From positions 1,364,001 through 1,428,000 of the forward strand of contig OZ018410.1 in the NCBI GenBank assembly GCA_963969595.1: a DNA stretch of 64,000 nt, given 5' to 3'. The notes beneath the pieces were generated by a model. It searched no databases and was not told where the DNA came from. It worked only from the letters and a program-made list of their open reading frames with translations. Of this stretch, positions 25,060 through 35,794 are shown one piece after another. The first letter of the stretch is position 1. Every line of letters starts with the position of its first letter. The DNA comes from Neckera pumila (lineage: Eukaryota > Streptophyta > Bryopsida > Hypnales > Neckeraceae). The translations under genes and the position numbers were made by a program.

Positions 25060-25598
25060 CTACCTCCGTCCCAAAATGATCTTTCCGTTAGACAAAATGT
25101 TCCAGATTAAGGCTAAAAATAACATTTTTAAAGCCTGTTTTGCACTATATGTGGACTTTGGTGCACTCTTCTTGTCCATAAAACTTTGAGTTTTGAAGCC
25201 CTTTTTAAAGTGCAGTTTTGGATTATTTAGAAGTCAAATTTTTTGGGTATTTTCAAGGAGCACCAGTGGTTATTTAATTGTTGAGTGTGAGGTCATCATT
25301 TTGTGGGTAGTTAGTATAAGCCAAAGATCATATGTAGACATCTATTTTGCTTTCCAAAACTTCATCTCTTCAATTAGGCAATATTCAAAAAGATGCAAAA
25401 AATAAAAACAAAAAATGTTGATTGACCCCTTCAATCATTTTATTTGTCTTTTGATTGATGATTGGAGTTGTTTTGCTAGTCCAAGAGAATAACTAAAAGT
25501 TAAATTTGATCAATTTGCAACTCACAAAGTGCAATTAGAAGATCATTTTGAGACAGAAAATGAAGACCTATAGGAAGATCATTTTGGGACGGAGGAAG
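25060..25598. mobile_element. Stowaway-like (Tc1/mariner) MITE with CTCCGTCCC termini
   Basis: The ends are CTACCTCCGTCCCAAAATGA and inverted CTTCCTCCGTCCCAAAATGA, followed by shared TCTT. TA flanks both sides (25058-25059, 25599-25600). CTCCCTCCGTCCC is the classical Stowaway terminus known from grasses and other flowering plants. At 539 bp it is longer than typical Stowaways. It is nested in the CACTA element. Confidence 0.82.
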
Positions 25599-26287
25599 TA
25601 TTACAAATAGAAGTTGCATGGAGATGTCGTGGAGGACATGCAAGATGTCCCAACAGACATGTTGGTGTTGTTCACAACAATTGTGCAAAGACATTTGTAC
25701 TCATGAATTTATGTGCAATATGATTACAGTCTTTGTGCACTACAAATCTACAATAAGGGGCTTATACATGAACGCAAAGTAATGCATGCTCATATTCTTG
25801 CAAACATTGCTAAAGGTAATATCTAGTTCCTATGGATATATGTGAATATGTTTGCGAACGTTAACATTGACGTCTGTGACTCCAATGTAGGGAAGGGCAC
25901 GTCTCCAACAAAGAGCAAGTGCAAATAGAAGACATTCAAATGTTGGAGATGGCATTGTCATCTCCATTGACATCTGCATAAACATGTGGACATCAACTTG
26001 AATGTCTACAAAGACAGTGCCTGACGTGCATCAAAGCACTCCAACATGATATGCTGTCCGATAAAACGTAAGGAATTACACACTGTACAACATGTGTTAG
26101 GACGTCCCAGTCACAGGAAGCTCCTGACGATGTTGCCAAAAGCAATGTCTGCAAAAGCATCTGTACATCCTAGATGATGTCTACAAGAACATCCATGATT
26201 GTGATGCAAGCGGACCCCCTATGCTGACGTATCATGCCACATAAGCTTTTTTGGTGTTCATATTACTAAATTTCCACGTCAGGTGCG

Positions 26288-26400
26288 CTAGTAGAAAATT
26301 CAATTTTTCTGTTGTTTTGGTTGCGTTGATCCGGTCAATTTTTGACAGAAATCTGTGACCAACGCGACCAAAACAACAGAAAAATTGAATTTTCTACTAG
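26288..26400. mobile_element. 113-bp snap-back MITE (CTAGTAGAAAA termini)
   Basis: Two 41-bp arms beginning CTAGTAGAAAATTCAATTTT pair with a single mismatch around a 31-bp spacer. The terminal CTAGTAGAAAA is shared with the larger element at 28339-29557, so both probably belong to one family. A transcript would fold into a long hairpin. Confidence 0.7.
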
Positions 26401-26887
26401 TTCTGCATGCCATGTTAGGTTTCTTTTTCTACTCACTTGCCCTTCCTCTTTTTTTTCACCTAGGGCAATTATTTTATCCCAGGCCCCAATAACTTCCACT
26501 AACTTACCCGGAGTTAAAATGGACCAGGGATGCTAACGTGGCCATGACTATTTTCATGGATGATTTTTAAAATATAAACTTGTTTGCAATAATGTCTTCA
26601 AAAACATGGTTGTTCTTGGTAGCATCCAACTGTTGTGATGGTAATTTTCTTCTGTTTTTTACAACATCCACAAAAATTTACAATTTCGTGGCTTTTGTCT
26701 ATTAGACATCTCAACATTTTCTTGGACGCATTATGCCAGCTTGGACATGCTACGTTTTTGGTCGGACATAAAAAAAAAGACGGGTTTCTTATAGTGTAAA
26801 TGGTTGAAAAGTTGGGTCATGAGGTACTTATATATGATACTTTAGTGAGATGTGCCTCATCAATAGCATAGTACCGCCATTGATTGG

Positions 26888-27330
26888 GATAATTATGCTT
26901 TCTTCAATGCGTTCAAAGTTTGATTTGAGGCAACCAATCCCATTGTCAATGACCTACAATTGGCGCGGCAAACCATCTTTCTAATGTTTGGCATTTTTCT
27001 AAAGTAATTAGCCAAGTGTAAGCCATCATGGGGGATATAATAGAAGAAGTAGGCTCTTATACTTTGGAGAATTTTTTGTACTTTTATTTTTCTCAAATCT
27101 ATCATGCACTATAAACCACTATCTCCTTGAGCATCAGGCCTCCAAGACTATTGCAAACAAACACAATTGGGCATCCATGTTGGCAGATTTTGGCGAACTC
27201 CACCATCTCTTGTGTTAGAGTTTCTTCGGATGTGGATCCCATCAAGTTTTCTGGTGTGCTTGTTTTTCCTAAATGGTACCATGTCTATCCATTGACATCC
27301 ACCCTTAGATGAAGAAAAAACAAAGCAAAT
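26888..27330 (-). pseudogene. SERAC1-like alpha/beta-hydrolase relic
   Basis: The minus strand reads SEETLTQEMVEFAKIC, then CPIVFVCNSLGGLMLKE up to a stop at 27104. It then continues in another frame with KVQKILQSIRAYFFYYIPHDG and LHLANYF. The order resembles the SERAC1-type lipase/esterase domain: PI(I/V)FV-HSLGGL-(V/L)KE, then G(I/V)(I/V)FY-TPH-GS-LA. The usual His before the nucleophile Ser (HSLGG) is Asn here. The frame change and stops mark it as dead. Neighbours are a CACTA end (26796) and a TTAA element (27356), which probably broke up the gene. Confidence 0.6.
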
Positions 27331-27355
27331 AGCTTGAAAGAAGACAAAATGTTAA

Positions 27356-28275
27356 CCCCTAAAGTTTCATGACTATGTAGTCACCAAAAACGCTCCAAAA
27401 CTGCCATTTCTAATACAACTACCAAATTTTTGGAATAAAACAATTTTTGACACATGTAACTGTAGGATCTTGCAGTATGATATTTTGAAAACATGTGGTT
27501 AAAATTTCAAAAAATTCCACCGTGTGGATCATAAGATATAAGCATTCAAAGTCTTGAAAACCATTTTCTTAATCCTGTAAAAAAACCGGCAGCTGCACTT
27601 TGCAAGCTCATTTTTTAAAAAGAATGCCGATAAAGGTGGTGCTTCTTTGAATTCAGTTTCCTAAACAAGTTGTCTATATGCTTGAAAAATTTCACATCAT
27701 TTGGAATTGTACAACATATAGGAAAAAAATAGTAAGTAGAAAGAAGTAGAAAATGGTTCAAAGTACAAAATTGTTAAAAATTAAATTATGGAACTTAAAA
27801 ATGCCAATCCCAATGGTCGCAATGTTGTAATAATCAATCTACATCCTAGGATTTTTTTTCTTCCAAAAATATTGAAAATTGAGTTAAATAAACAACTTTA
27901 AAGATTTTTTAAGAGTAGACAATCCATAATTGCCCGCAAACCAAAAACCCTCATAACTTTTGATTCATTGATTGAAATGGAATGACTCAAAGCTTTTTAA
28001 GTATACATAAATGTAAAGAACCAATTTCAAAAAAAGAATAACGGAAAAAATGATTTTTTCTGATCTGCCCAAACTGCCCAGTTACAAAAAGAGTAACATA
28101 TTAGGTCACAACTTTTGACTTGTATTTTGAAATGTCATGAAACTTGGTACACATGAAAATATTCCTTGTCCCCACCTTCTATTAAGATTTCAGCCTCAAA
28201 TATGGATATCTCTAGTCACACGTACTTGCCTAAAATTTCTATACGGCCAAAAAACGCATGTTGGTCCTTTAGGGG
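27356..28275. mobile_element. TTAA-flanked piggyBac-like MITE (copy P2)
   Basis: It is 920 bp with TTAA at 27352-27355 and 28276-28279. Ends are CCCCTAAAGTTTCATGAC and inverted CCCCTAAAGGACCAACATG. Internal segments (for example TGCCATTTCTAATACA, ATTCATTGATTGAAATG) recur in the other copies, including the fragment at 30650-32547. It is non-coding. Confidence 0.78.
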
Positions 28276-28689
28276 TTAAAGTGCAATATAAAAGAGCATG
28301 AAAGGTATTAAGAGATATAACAATGGCAAACAACAAGCACTAGTAGAAAAACAGTATCCAAATCAACAAAATATTAACAATTTTTTGTTGAATTGGATAC
28401 TGTATTGTCCATTTTAACAGTGTTTTGTTGATTTTGGTACACATTAACAAAATCAACACTTTTTTTTGTTGATTCAAATACTTCAACTCTAACGTAACAA
28501 AAAAATCAACACTTTTTTGTGTATTCGGATACTTCAACTAAAAAAATCAACACTTTTTTGTTCATTTTGACTTACAAAAATCTGAATTAAGTTTTTTCAT
28601 TTGAAAAATGTTTAAATCACCATGGTTAGTATTCTATGTACAATTTGTTTGTTTTTTTAGAACTTAATCACAATTCGGTATTTTCTTAA

Positions 28690-29046
28690 ATCAGCAGACT
28701 TTAGAGGCCATTTAGGCATAGTAATACAACTTTTTTCAATAAACTTTCAACTAATAAAAGTTGCAAAATCAAGTTAACTCTTACCTCCAAAAATTCTTTT
28801 GCTATTTCGAATCTCCAGTCAAAAGTTATGGACAAAATTCAGGAAGGGTGTTTTAAAATGTTAAAAAGAATGTCCATTCCAACCTCTCTCTGAATTTTGT
28901 CCATAACTTTTGACTGAAGACTCTAAATTGCAAAAGAATTTTTGAGGTAAGAGTTAACTTGATTTTGCAACTTTTGTTAGTTGAAAGTTTTTTGAGAAAA
29001 GTTGTTTTACTATGCCTAAATGCCCTCTAAAGTCTGCTGAGTTTGA
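28690..29046. repeat. Nested inverted repeat with arms of about 160 bp
   Basis: The left arm starts AATCAGCAGACTTTAGAGG. The right arm ends with the inverted sequence CTCTAAAGTCTGCTGAGTT. Pairing continues almost throughout to the centre near 28855-28870. Confidence 0.7.
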
Positions 29047-29113
29047 AAAACACTGAATTTAACTAGTAATAACTAAATAAATGAAAACAAAAACTCATGT
29101 ATGTACATGTACA

Positions 29114-29187
29114 TGGGTGCTTGGTGTGTTGGTAAAGGCCTTGTACTATAAGCAAGGGGTGCAAGGTTCAAACCCCATCGGCATCCC
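29114..29187 (+). ncRNA. tRNA-like SINE head / degenerate tRNA pseudogene
   Basis: An A-box-like TGGTGTGTTGGTAAAGG is followed 30 or so bases later by a B-box GGTTCAAACCCC, at correct pol III internal promoter spacing. CCTTG and CAAGG form an anticodon-like stem, but the loop is 9 nt and the acceptor stem does not pair well. It is therefore a tRNA-derived SINE or decayed tRNA rather than a functional tRNA. GC-rich CCTAGGTGGCGG-type repeats follow it downstream. Confidence 0.55.
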
Positions 29188-29557
29188 TTGTTTAGATGGC
29201 CGCTTGCCTAGGTGGCGGCTCCCTACCTGTTTGACAGGCCTAGGTGGTGGTTTGTTTAGGTGGAGGCTCCCCATTGGTTTGAATTGCCAAGGTGGTACTT
29301 TTGTAATGATGTGACACTTGCCACGTGTCAATTTTTGTATGGTCAAGTTTCCTTTAAGCTTTTATTTTTATCTCATTCTTGAACTGACCAAATCAACAAA
29401 AAAATCAACACTTTCTTGTTAAGAAATCAACAAATTTATGTTAAAAGGTCAACACTTCTTTGTTCACAAGTACCCAATCAACTCATCCAAATTAACAAAA
29501 AAATCAACACTTTTCTGTTGAATTTTTGTTGATCTGGTCATTAAATTTTCTACTAGT

Positions 29558-30649
29558 AAAGAGACATCGGACAACAAGAGGTAGAAGGGTGGACTTCAAA
29601 GGGCGGACTACAAGGGGCAAGGGCATAAAGGGCTAGTATTTAAAAACTTGTATAAGGACTCTCTCCTTCTCGTTTGCTCATCCTTCTTCATCCAAATAAC
29701 CTAACATCAAACATATATTGAAGAGCTTAGTTAACACTAGTCCTTCACTAGTTTTCTTAAGTCATCTTGTTTCTTTAATCATTTGTGAGCAGCACTGCCA
29801 CTTAAACATGTTTAGTCAAATTCTCATATTATTAAGGAACTCCTAAAGAACTAAAATGTTTTGTAAGCCCGAAGTACTTCAAAAATCTCATATCCAAAGC
29901 AAGGCTAAAATATTTATCTATATTTATTCATTAACAAATTCAACTGCAAGATCTTTTATTTAACTTATTTGAATACGCCCTCTTAAAATTTCAAAGTTAT
30001 AGAATCTTACCAATTGCAAGATCATGATGTTTGAAGTTCATAAAGAAGTCTTTTCAACTCTTCCCAAATGATTAGATTTATTCTTTCAAACTTTTGAGTA
30101 TAAGTCCTACAACCATTAGAAGAAAACTAGCCTTCAAAGGGGTTGCTTCCCTTTGAGGAGTCCCCCGCAAAGGAATTCACAATCCCTTCGAGGGACAATG
30201 GCCATTGTTCATCATCAATGATGAATAGTGGTCATAATAAAAAATAATAAAAAATTAAAAAACAATTAAATATTTAAAAATATTTAAAAAATATTTTTTT
30301 GAAAAATTATAAAATCATTATTAAAACATTTTCAACATTTTAAAATAATCATATAGTAAAAAAATAATAATTTAGACTAACAAAGATAATTTGGGTACAT
30401 TAGATTTAAAATTTTAGAGATTCTCTATTTGTTTAACATTAATTTTTTTCAATGTTTTCAATGTTTTTTCAATTATATTATTGACTAGTCCTACACAAAT
30501 CAAACCCTGTAGTTTGCTGGCTCCAATTGTTATTTATTTATTTTTTCTTTTGACCAACGTTCTTTGCTATCCAAAAACTTATAGCCTCCTTGAGGGCTCA
30601 TTTTTCTTCTAATGTTACAGCTCTTTGTAATATATTGAAGAAATAAGTA
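29558..30649. other. Gene-free AT-rich stretch with small palindromes
   Basis: No gene recognised. Around 30137-30235 there are stacked short palindromes (TCAAAGGG...CCCTTTGA, ACAATGGCCATTGT, TTCATCATCAATGATGAA) whose origin is unclear. Confidence 0.35.
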
Positions 30650-30828
30650 AGATACGTAGAACAAAATCCAAATAAAAATATTTTATATTCATTCTTGGAA
30701 AAAAATAGTAAATAGACAAAAGCTTATTATATTTCAAATTACTAAGTTGCTAGAAATTTAGTTATAGAATTGGAATATTCTAATTCCAAAAGTTGTAATG
30801 TTGCAATAAACAATCCACTTTTAATGCT

Positions 30829-31920
30829 GGGTGATTGCAAGAAACACTTGTACTTTTTGTTGCATTTTGTCACACTTTAGTTTTTGATTTTTGTTTTGGC
30901 TATAATTTCTGTGTTTTAGGTCCAAATGACTCAAAATTTTTAGCAAAGCTACTGAAAACCATTATATACTTTACCTTATTTTTGAGGATTTTTCAAAAAT
31001 AATTTAATATTTTTAAGCAACCTTGAAAACTTCTCACAATATTTTTAACTTTTAGGGATTTTTAGCACCATTTAAGCGCAATAAAATGAATTTTGAGCTG
31101 AAATTTTGGGAGGATGGCCTCTTAGTAGACCAATAGCTACTGTCCAAAGGAATTTTAAAAGTAATTATTTTTATGTGGTGTAGAGGTCCACAAATAGAGC
31201 TTCTTTCTACATTTTTTTTCAAAGATACAAAACAATATTTTGGTGAATTTTTTGGTCAAATCTTATCACCAAAAAGTCTTCTCAAATATTCAATTTTTAT
31301 ATAATTTTAAAAAAATCCTATTTTTTACAAATTAAAATGTTAGAAGTGGTATTTTCTTCACTAGACTTTTGGACATAGAATTCACATAAAATTTGGATGA
31401 AGAAAATACCACTTCTAACATTTTAATTTGTAAAAAATAAGATTTTTTTTTAAAATTATGTAAAAATTGAATGTTTGACAAGACTTTTTAGTGATGAGCT
31501 TTGACCAAGAAACTCACCATAATATTGTTTTATATCATTGAAAAAAAATGTAGAAAGAAGCTCTATTTGTGGACCTCAACATCACATAAAAATAAGTATT
31601 TTTAAAATTCCTTTAGACAGTAGCTACAAGTCTACTCAGATACCATCTTTTCAAAATTTCTGCTCAAAATTCGTTTTTTTGGGTTCCAATTAGTGCTAAG
31701 CCCCCCTAAATCAGCCATTGTGAGAAATTTTTGGGCCTATTTAAAAATAGTAAATTACTTTTCGAAAAATACTCAAATATTATGTAAAGTATGTAATAGT
31801 TATGAGTAGCTTCCTTGTAAATTTCAAGTCATTTAGAGCTAAGAGACAAAAGTTATAGCCAAAACAAAAATAAAAAACTAAGGTGTGACATATCACATTA
31901 AGTGTTTCTTGCAATCACTC
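30829..31920. mobile_element. 1.1-kb foldback transposon, GGGTGATTGC family, 4-bp TSD (copy C)
   Basis: The left end is GGGTGATTGCAAGAAACACT and the inverted right end is GAGTGATTGCAAGAAACACT. TGCT flanks both sides (30825-30828, 31921-31924). The two halves pair along most of their length around a centre near 31375 (arms over 500 bp; for example TAACATTTTAATTTGTAAAA against its complement). It is non-coding. A transcript would form a very long double-stranded RNA. Confidence 0.8.
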
Positions 31921-32033
31921 TGCTTTATTTTTTTTTCTAAAAATATTAAAAATTGAGTTCAAAAGAAGACTTTAAAGTTTAAGGGTTTTTTTTGAGTTGA
32001 GATCCTATAAATGCATGCAAACTAAAAACCATC

Positions 32034-32403
32034 CATTAGAGGAAAAAAACAGCCCGGAGGGTTGCTCCAAAGACCCCTTTTGTATCCTAAAATTTTATTT
32101 ATTGGATCTGAAAATTAGTTTTTTCCCTATTTTTGCGTAGTTGAAACTGCTGTGACAGTGGCGCAAGAACCCGGATTTACAAATAAAAAATTATTAAAAA
32201 TAAAAATGAAAAATGAAAAATGAAAAATAAATTTAATTTTAAACAAATACTTAAAAAAATTGCAAAATCTAACTGCTCCGGCGAGCAGTCAAACACTCTA
32301 ATTGCTCACCGGGGGCACTTTTCCAAGTTGACAGGCTAAGCTTAAAATAGCTTGGCATGTCAACTTAGAGCGGCCCTCCGAAGGGCTGATTTTTGCTCTA
32401 ATG
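32034..32403. mobile_element. 370-bp MITE with CATTAGAG ends (copy F1)
   Basis: Ends are CATTAGAGGAAAAAAACAGCCC-like and inverted CATTAGAGCAAAAATCAGCCC-like. It contains the GC-rich blocks GCGAGCAGTCAAACAC and AGCTTGGCATGTCAACTTAG. An inverted copy lies at about 38484-38804. It interrupts copy P11 precisely. Confidence 0.65.
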
Positions 32404-32547
32404 CATAGCTTTTGTCTTGTTAATTGAAATAGAATGATTCAAAGCTTATCACATATGTATAAATCTAGAGAATCAAATTCAAATTTCATTTCTTTTAAAA
32501 AGTGATTAAATAATGTTATTTGAGCTGCTTGTGTTGAGTTGTATATG

Positions 32548-32985
32548 AATGATTGCAAGAAACACCTGTACTACTTCCTATCACACACCACAGGTTGATT
32601 TCATTTTTTGGCCATAATTTTTGTACTCTTGATTAAAATACTCAAAATTTATTAACAAGGTACTCATGATTATTATACACCTTTCCAAATTTTTTGGAAT
32701 TTAAAAAAAATGTTTTACTATCCAAAAATAGCCCCCACTTTATATCATAATACTCAATTTTGGAGTTTTTTGAACAAAGTAGTATCCAAAAAAACAAATT
32801 TGGAGCTGAAATTTGAAGGAGATGGTCTTCTAGTATATTGCAGCTATTGTAGTGTTGTCTAAAGGAATTCTAAGAATAATTAAATTGATATGATGTCGAA
32901 GTCTACAAAATGAGCTTCATTTAGTTGGCATTTCAAAACATGTAAAATATTATTTTGGTGGTTCTTTTGGTGTAACATGTAAAGT
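32548..32985. mobile_element. One-ended member of the GGGTGATTGC family (copy E)
   Basis: It begins ATGATTGCAAGAAACACCTG and follows the same internal order as the left half of the element at 36826 (GGCCATAATTTTTG, AACAAGGTACTCATGATTA, TATACACCTT). No right terminus is visible, so it is truncated. Confidence 0.5.
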
Positions 32986-34337
32986 ATAGATTCTTTTAAG
33001 CAAATAAATTAGGGCACGAGAATAATTTTACCACAAGATCTTTCATATTGCAAATTTCTCTCCTCCTACATAAACTTGTTTAGAACATTGTACAAAACTA
33101 ATGAAGCACCAAATGACCATGCTAATTAAATCTTTGGAGACTAGACAAAATTCATTTTTTCAATATACTTCATCCACTTCATGTAGCTCCCATCATAAGC
33201 TCCTAAGCACATTTGTAATCTTACAAAAGATGCTACAAATCTTAGTGGTTAGGGTTAATCTTTGTGACAAAAACCTTCAAAGGAGCCTCCCACACTAGAC
33301 ACAATTTTTCTCATTTGAAAACCATGAAGTGCAAAACTCTAATTTTTCCATTGTGGTAGATAAATTGAATATTTGTCTTTCTTTTGTAGTGGCATTGAGT
33401 TGGTAAATATTTGGTAATTGAAATTTCTTGTAGAAATATAATAAGACATTAATTTTCTATTGTTTGACCTCTTCAATTTGCTTTGGGGTTTGTGATAGCC
33501 ATTATGAATTCAAAATTTCCAAATTTCATCATCTTGAGGCAAATAATTAATTAGTCTTTCAAGATTTGAAAAAGCAATTAGGTTTTTTAAATTGGTGGAG
33601 AATTGTTGTCAAACCTCTATATATGTTACAAGTGGGGAGTAGAAGATTTTTATCACACACAACATTATAACATATAAAAAAACATATACATTTAACCTTT
33701 TGGCTACTAAACAATAAAATATATTATAATTTATCAACTTTAAGGCTATTCTACCACACATTAAGGCTATTCTACCACACAACGAGCTATACTTACAAAG
33801 TATGTTATGACTTATGAAGAATTATTAGTAATGTTTCACATCTAACATTTTTCTTTGAGAATTCAGAATGGATGAAATTATGTAACATATATGTGATTTT
33901 AAGGCTTATCGAGGTTTGACTGTATGGGAGGAAGGTTTCAGCAGGTCCATGTATGCACAAGGACAACCAAACTTGTCCCAAGCATTATGACGCTGGGGAC
34001 TTGGCAGGCAGGCAGGCTCAATGAGACATTTTTTTTTCAGTTCGAAATGCATTTGAATTGTCTACTGTAGCTTTCCTGAACCAGACCAAACTGACTCCCA
34101 ATGCACAAAAATCACGTATTATATGGACTGGTCCATCTCTCCTACGAGCCAGGCTCCCCTTCGAGTGAGTGTTGAGTCAATAATCTCTGACTGTAGCTCA
34201 AAGTAACTTTTGCAAAAAGAAAAGCCCCGAGACACGCCGAGCAAGGGCGCAAACATCAATCCTCCGTCATCGAATTGGACAGTACTGGAGTGGAGTGGAC
34301 CTGAGTGTACTCAGTCCGCTTTGGTTTTATTAAGAGC
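32986..34337. other. Gene-free stretch
   Basis: No gene seen. The part from about 33900 on is less AT-rich and looks like single-copy sequence, but no reading frame is convincing. Confidence 0.35.
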
Positions 34338-34562
34338 ACTACACTATTGATGGTAAATATGTTACCTACACTAATTGTTTTCAAAATGTTGTAACTTTTT
34401 ACTCTTCAAGAATATTTTTACCAAGAGCATAGGTATTGATATGTTCCAAAGTTGCGGTTCTCAATGAATGTCAGTTAGTAAAAATACTCCTCAAGACTAA
34501 TAATTTATGGCATTTTGAAAGCAAGTAGTACGGGTAACACTAAATACCATCATTAGTGTAGT
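34338..34562. mobile_element. 225-bp MITE with ACTACACTA ends
   Basis: Terminal inverted repeats are ACTACACTATTGATGGTA and ACTACACTAATGATGGTA (one mismatch), with partial pairing continuing to GTTACC. The ends resemble other ACTACACTA-type CACTA-derived MITEs of plants. No target duplication is visible. Confidence 0.68.
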
Positions 34563-35790
34563 CCCTGCAGCATGCATCCGTCGATCCCGGCCCCATCCTA
34601 CGCAACGGGCTGCTGTAACGACGGAATCCACTGGAAATAAATCTGAATCCCATTAATTCCTGTAGCCTGTTCCACAGTTCCCAGTGCTTCCCGCTCTTGC
34701 TCATATTCTTGTCAAGAAGCTCCCATTGGAATCAAAGGCATGAAACACTGTGACACTCATCGATCACGCTCTTGGCATGCAGGTTGCACCTCACCATGCA
34801 AGTGATAACCGGAAGCCAAGTGCTATGGCTCAAATGGATAACCCGACTTGCACAGTACTGTACCATAGTTTGACAACTTAACCTGATTGCGTAGCAGCGG
34901 TCACTTGTTCATTAACCATGGCTAGTAAGGTATAGCACGTTTTCGAAATAGTTCCAATTAAACAGTCACACTACAGCAGTCAGTTTAATTATCATCAGGC
35001 AAGTGAGATCGAAACAAGCTATTAGCCCCATACAGTGTAGCTCCTCCCACCATAGTTGCATGCACCTGGGACATGTTTTTTTTTTTTTTTCTTAAAAACA
35101 TGGACAAATTTCCATTGAAAAGGGAAATGGGACCTGTGGTTTGACGTGCATGCAAACAGGGGTTGCTTGTAAAACAGGAGAAGAGTTCGCCCCCTGAAAA
35201 ATAATTCCGAAATGAGTAGGAAACAACGCTAAGGTAGGAACAAGGAAAATTGTCACTCTTCTCTGCACAATTCCTATCATTAGACTTGAATAATAAGTCA
35301 CTGGAACTAGTTGGATTCAGATTTTCAGTCAATTTGCAAATGAAAAGGAGATTCCAATGCATCAAAGAACGCATCATTTGGATACGGGATACAAAAGCTA
35401 CGAGGGATCACAGTTTGTTTGGATAGATGCTCTAAAATTGTTTCTTCCAAATACAAATATCTGTATTGATCCAATCAAGTGAAGCTTTTGGGTAATCCCT
35501 AACCTCACTTCCAATGGTTTTCCCCAAGACTCAAAATACATATTTTCTTTTTGAAAGTAGATCTATATCCCAATTCAAACAATGCTAAGCTTATACAATG
35601 GCAATCTTGGTCCATGCAACTTACCCAATAAATCAGTTTCTCATTACTCACATGAGTCCATAATCAGAGTCGCAGGTAAGAGAACAGCTTCAATTCCTGT
35701 TGCACTAAGTGAAATTGATTGTGATTGGTGGGAATGCCAAACAGTTTTCTTAAATTTGCAAATGAGGCTTGAACCTATTAGGATTGGTTC
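34563..35790. other. Moderate-GC single-copy-looking stretch without a callable gene
   Basis: 34563-35000 is less AT-rich than its surroundings and could hold a non-coding RNA or gene remnant. The minus frame of 130 codons at 34985-35377 matches nothing I know and lacks domain-like features. Confidence 0.3.
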
Positions 35791-35794
35791 TTAA

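Larger units (their letters stand above)
24136..26796. mobile_element. CACTA (EnSpm/CMC) transposon derivative, 2.66 kb, TAA target duplication
   Basis: The left end is CACTGTAAGAAACCCATG; the inverted right end is CACTATAAGAAACCCGTC. TAA lies on both sides (24133-24135, 26797-26799), the 3-bp duplication expected for CACTA elements. Repeated GACGTCAACTTAGACATCC-type subterminal motifs and a second, looser set of GACGTC/GATGTC motifs toward the right end fit CACTA architecture. No transposase is recognisable. It carries a Stowaway-like MITE at 25060-25598 and a snap-back hairpin at 26288-26400. Confidence 0.82.
28339..29557. mobile_element. 1.2-kb element with ACTAGTAGAAAA ends and iterated subterminal repeats
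   Basis: ACTAGT occurs at both limits (28339-28344, 29552-29557), followed inward by AGAAAA and inverted TTTTCT. Both flanks contain many copies of AACACTTTTTTGTTGATT-like motifs in both orientations, a subterminal repeat cluster. The centre holds a foldback (28690-29046) and a tRNA-like SINE (29114-29187). I cannot assign the superfamily; a hAT-type element with a CTAG-centred target is one possibility. Confidence 0.55.
30650..32547. mobile_element. piggyBac-like MITE fragment (copy P11) carrying two nested insertions
   Basis: The segments 30650-30824, 31925-32033 and 32404-32547 together follow the order of the interior of the copy at 27356-28275 (AATAGTAAATAGA, TTGCAATAAACAATC, AAAATTGAGTT, GAAATAGAATGATTCAAAGC). 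The breaks are exactly filled by the foldback 30829-31920 and the MITE 32034-32403. Its own TTAA ends are not preserved. Confidence 0.6.

Noticed and set aside
29114..29187. Functional tRNA gene
   Set aside because: The anticodon loop would have 9 nt and the acceptor stem does not pair. It is retained only as a SINE or tRNA-like sequence.
34985..35377. 130-codon minus-strand frame, possible small gene
   Set aside because: No recognisable domain; it includes a Lys run from a poly-T tract and has no supporting splice or start context.
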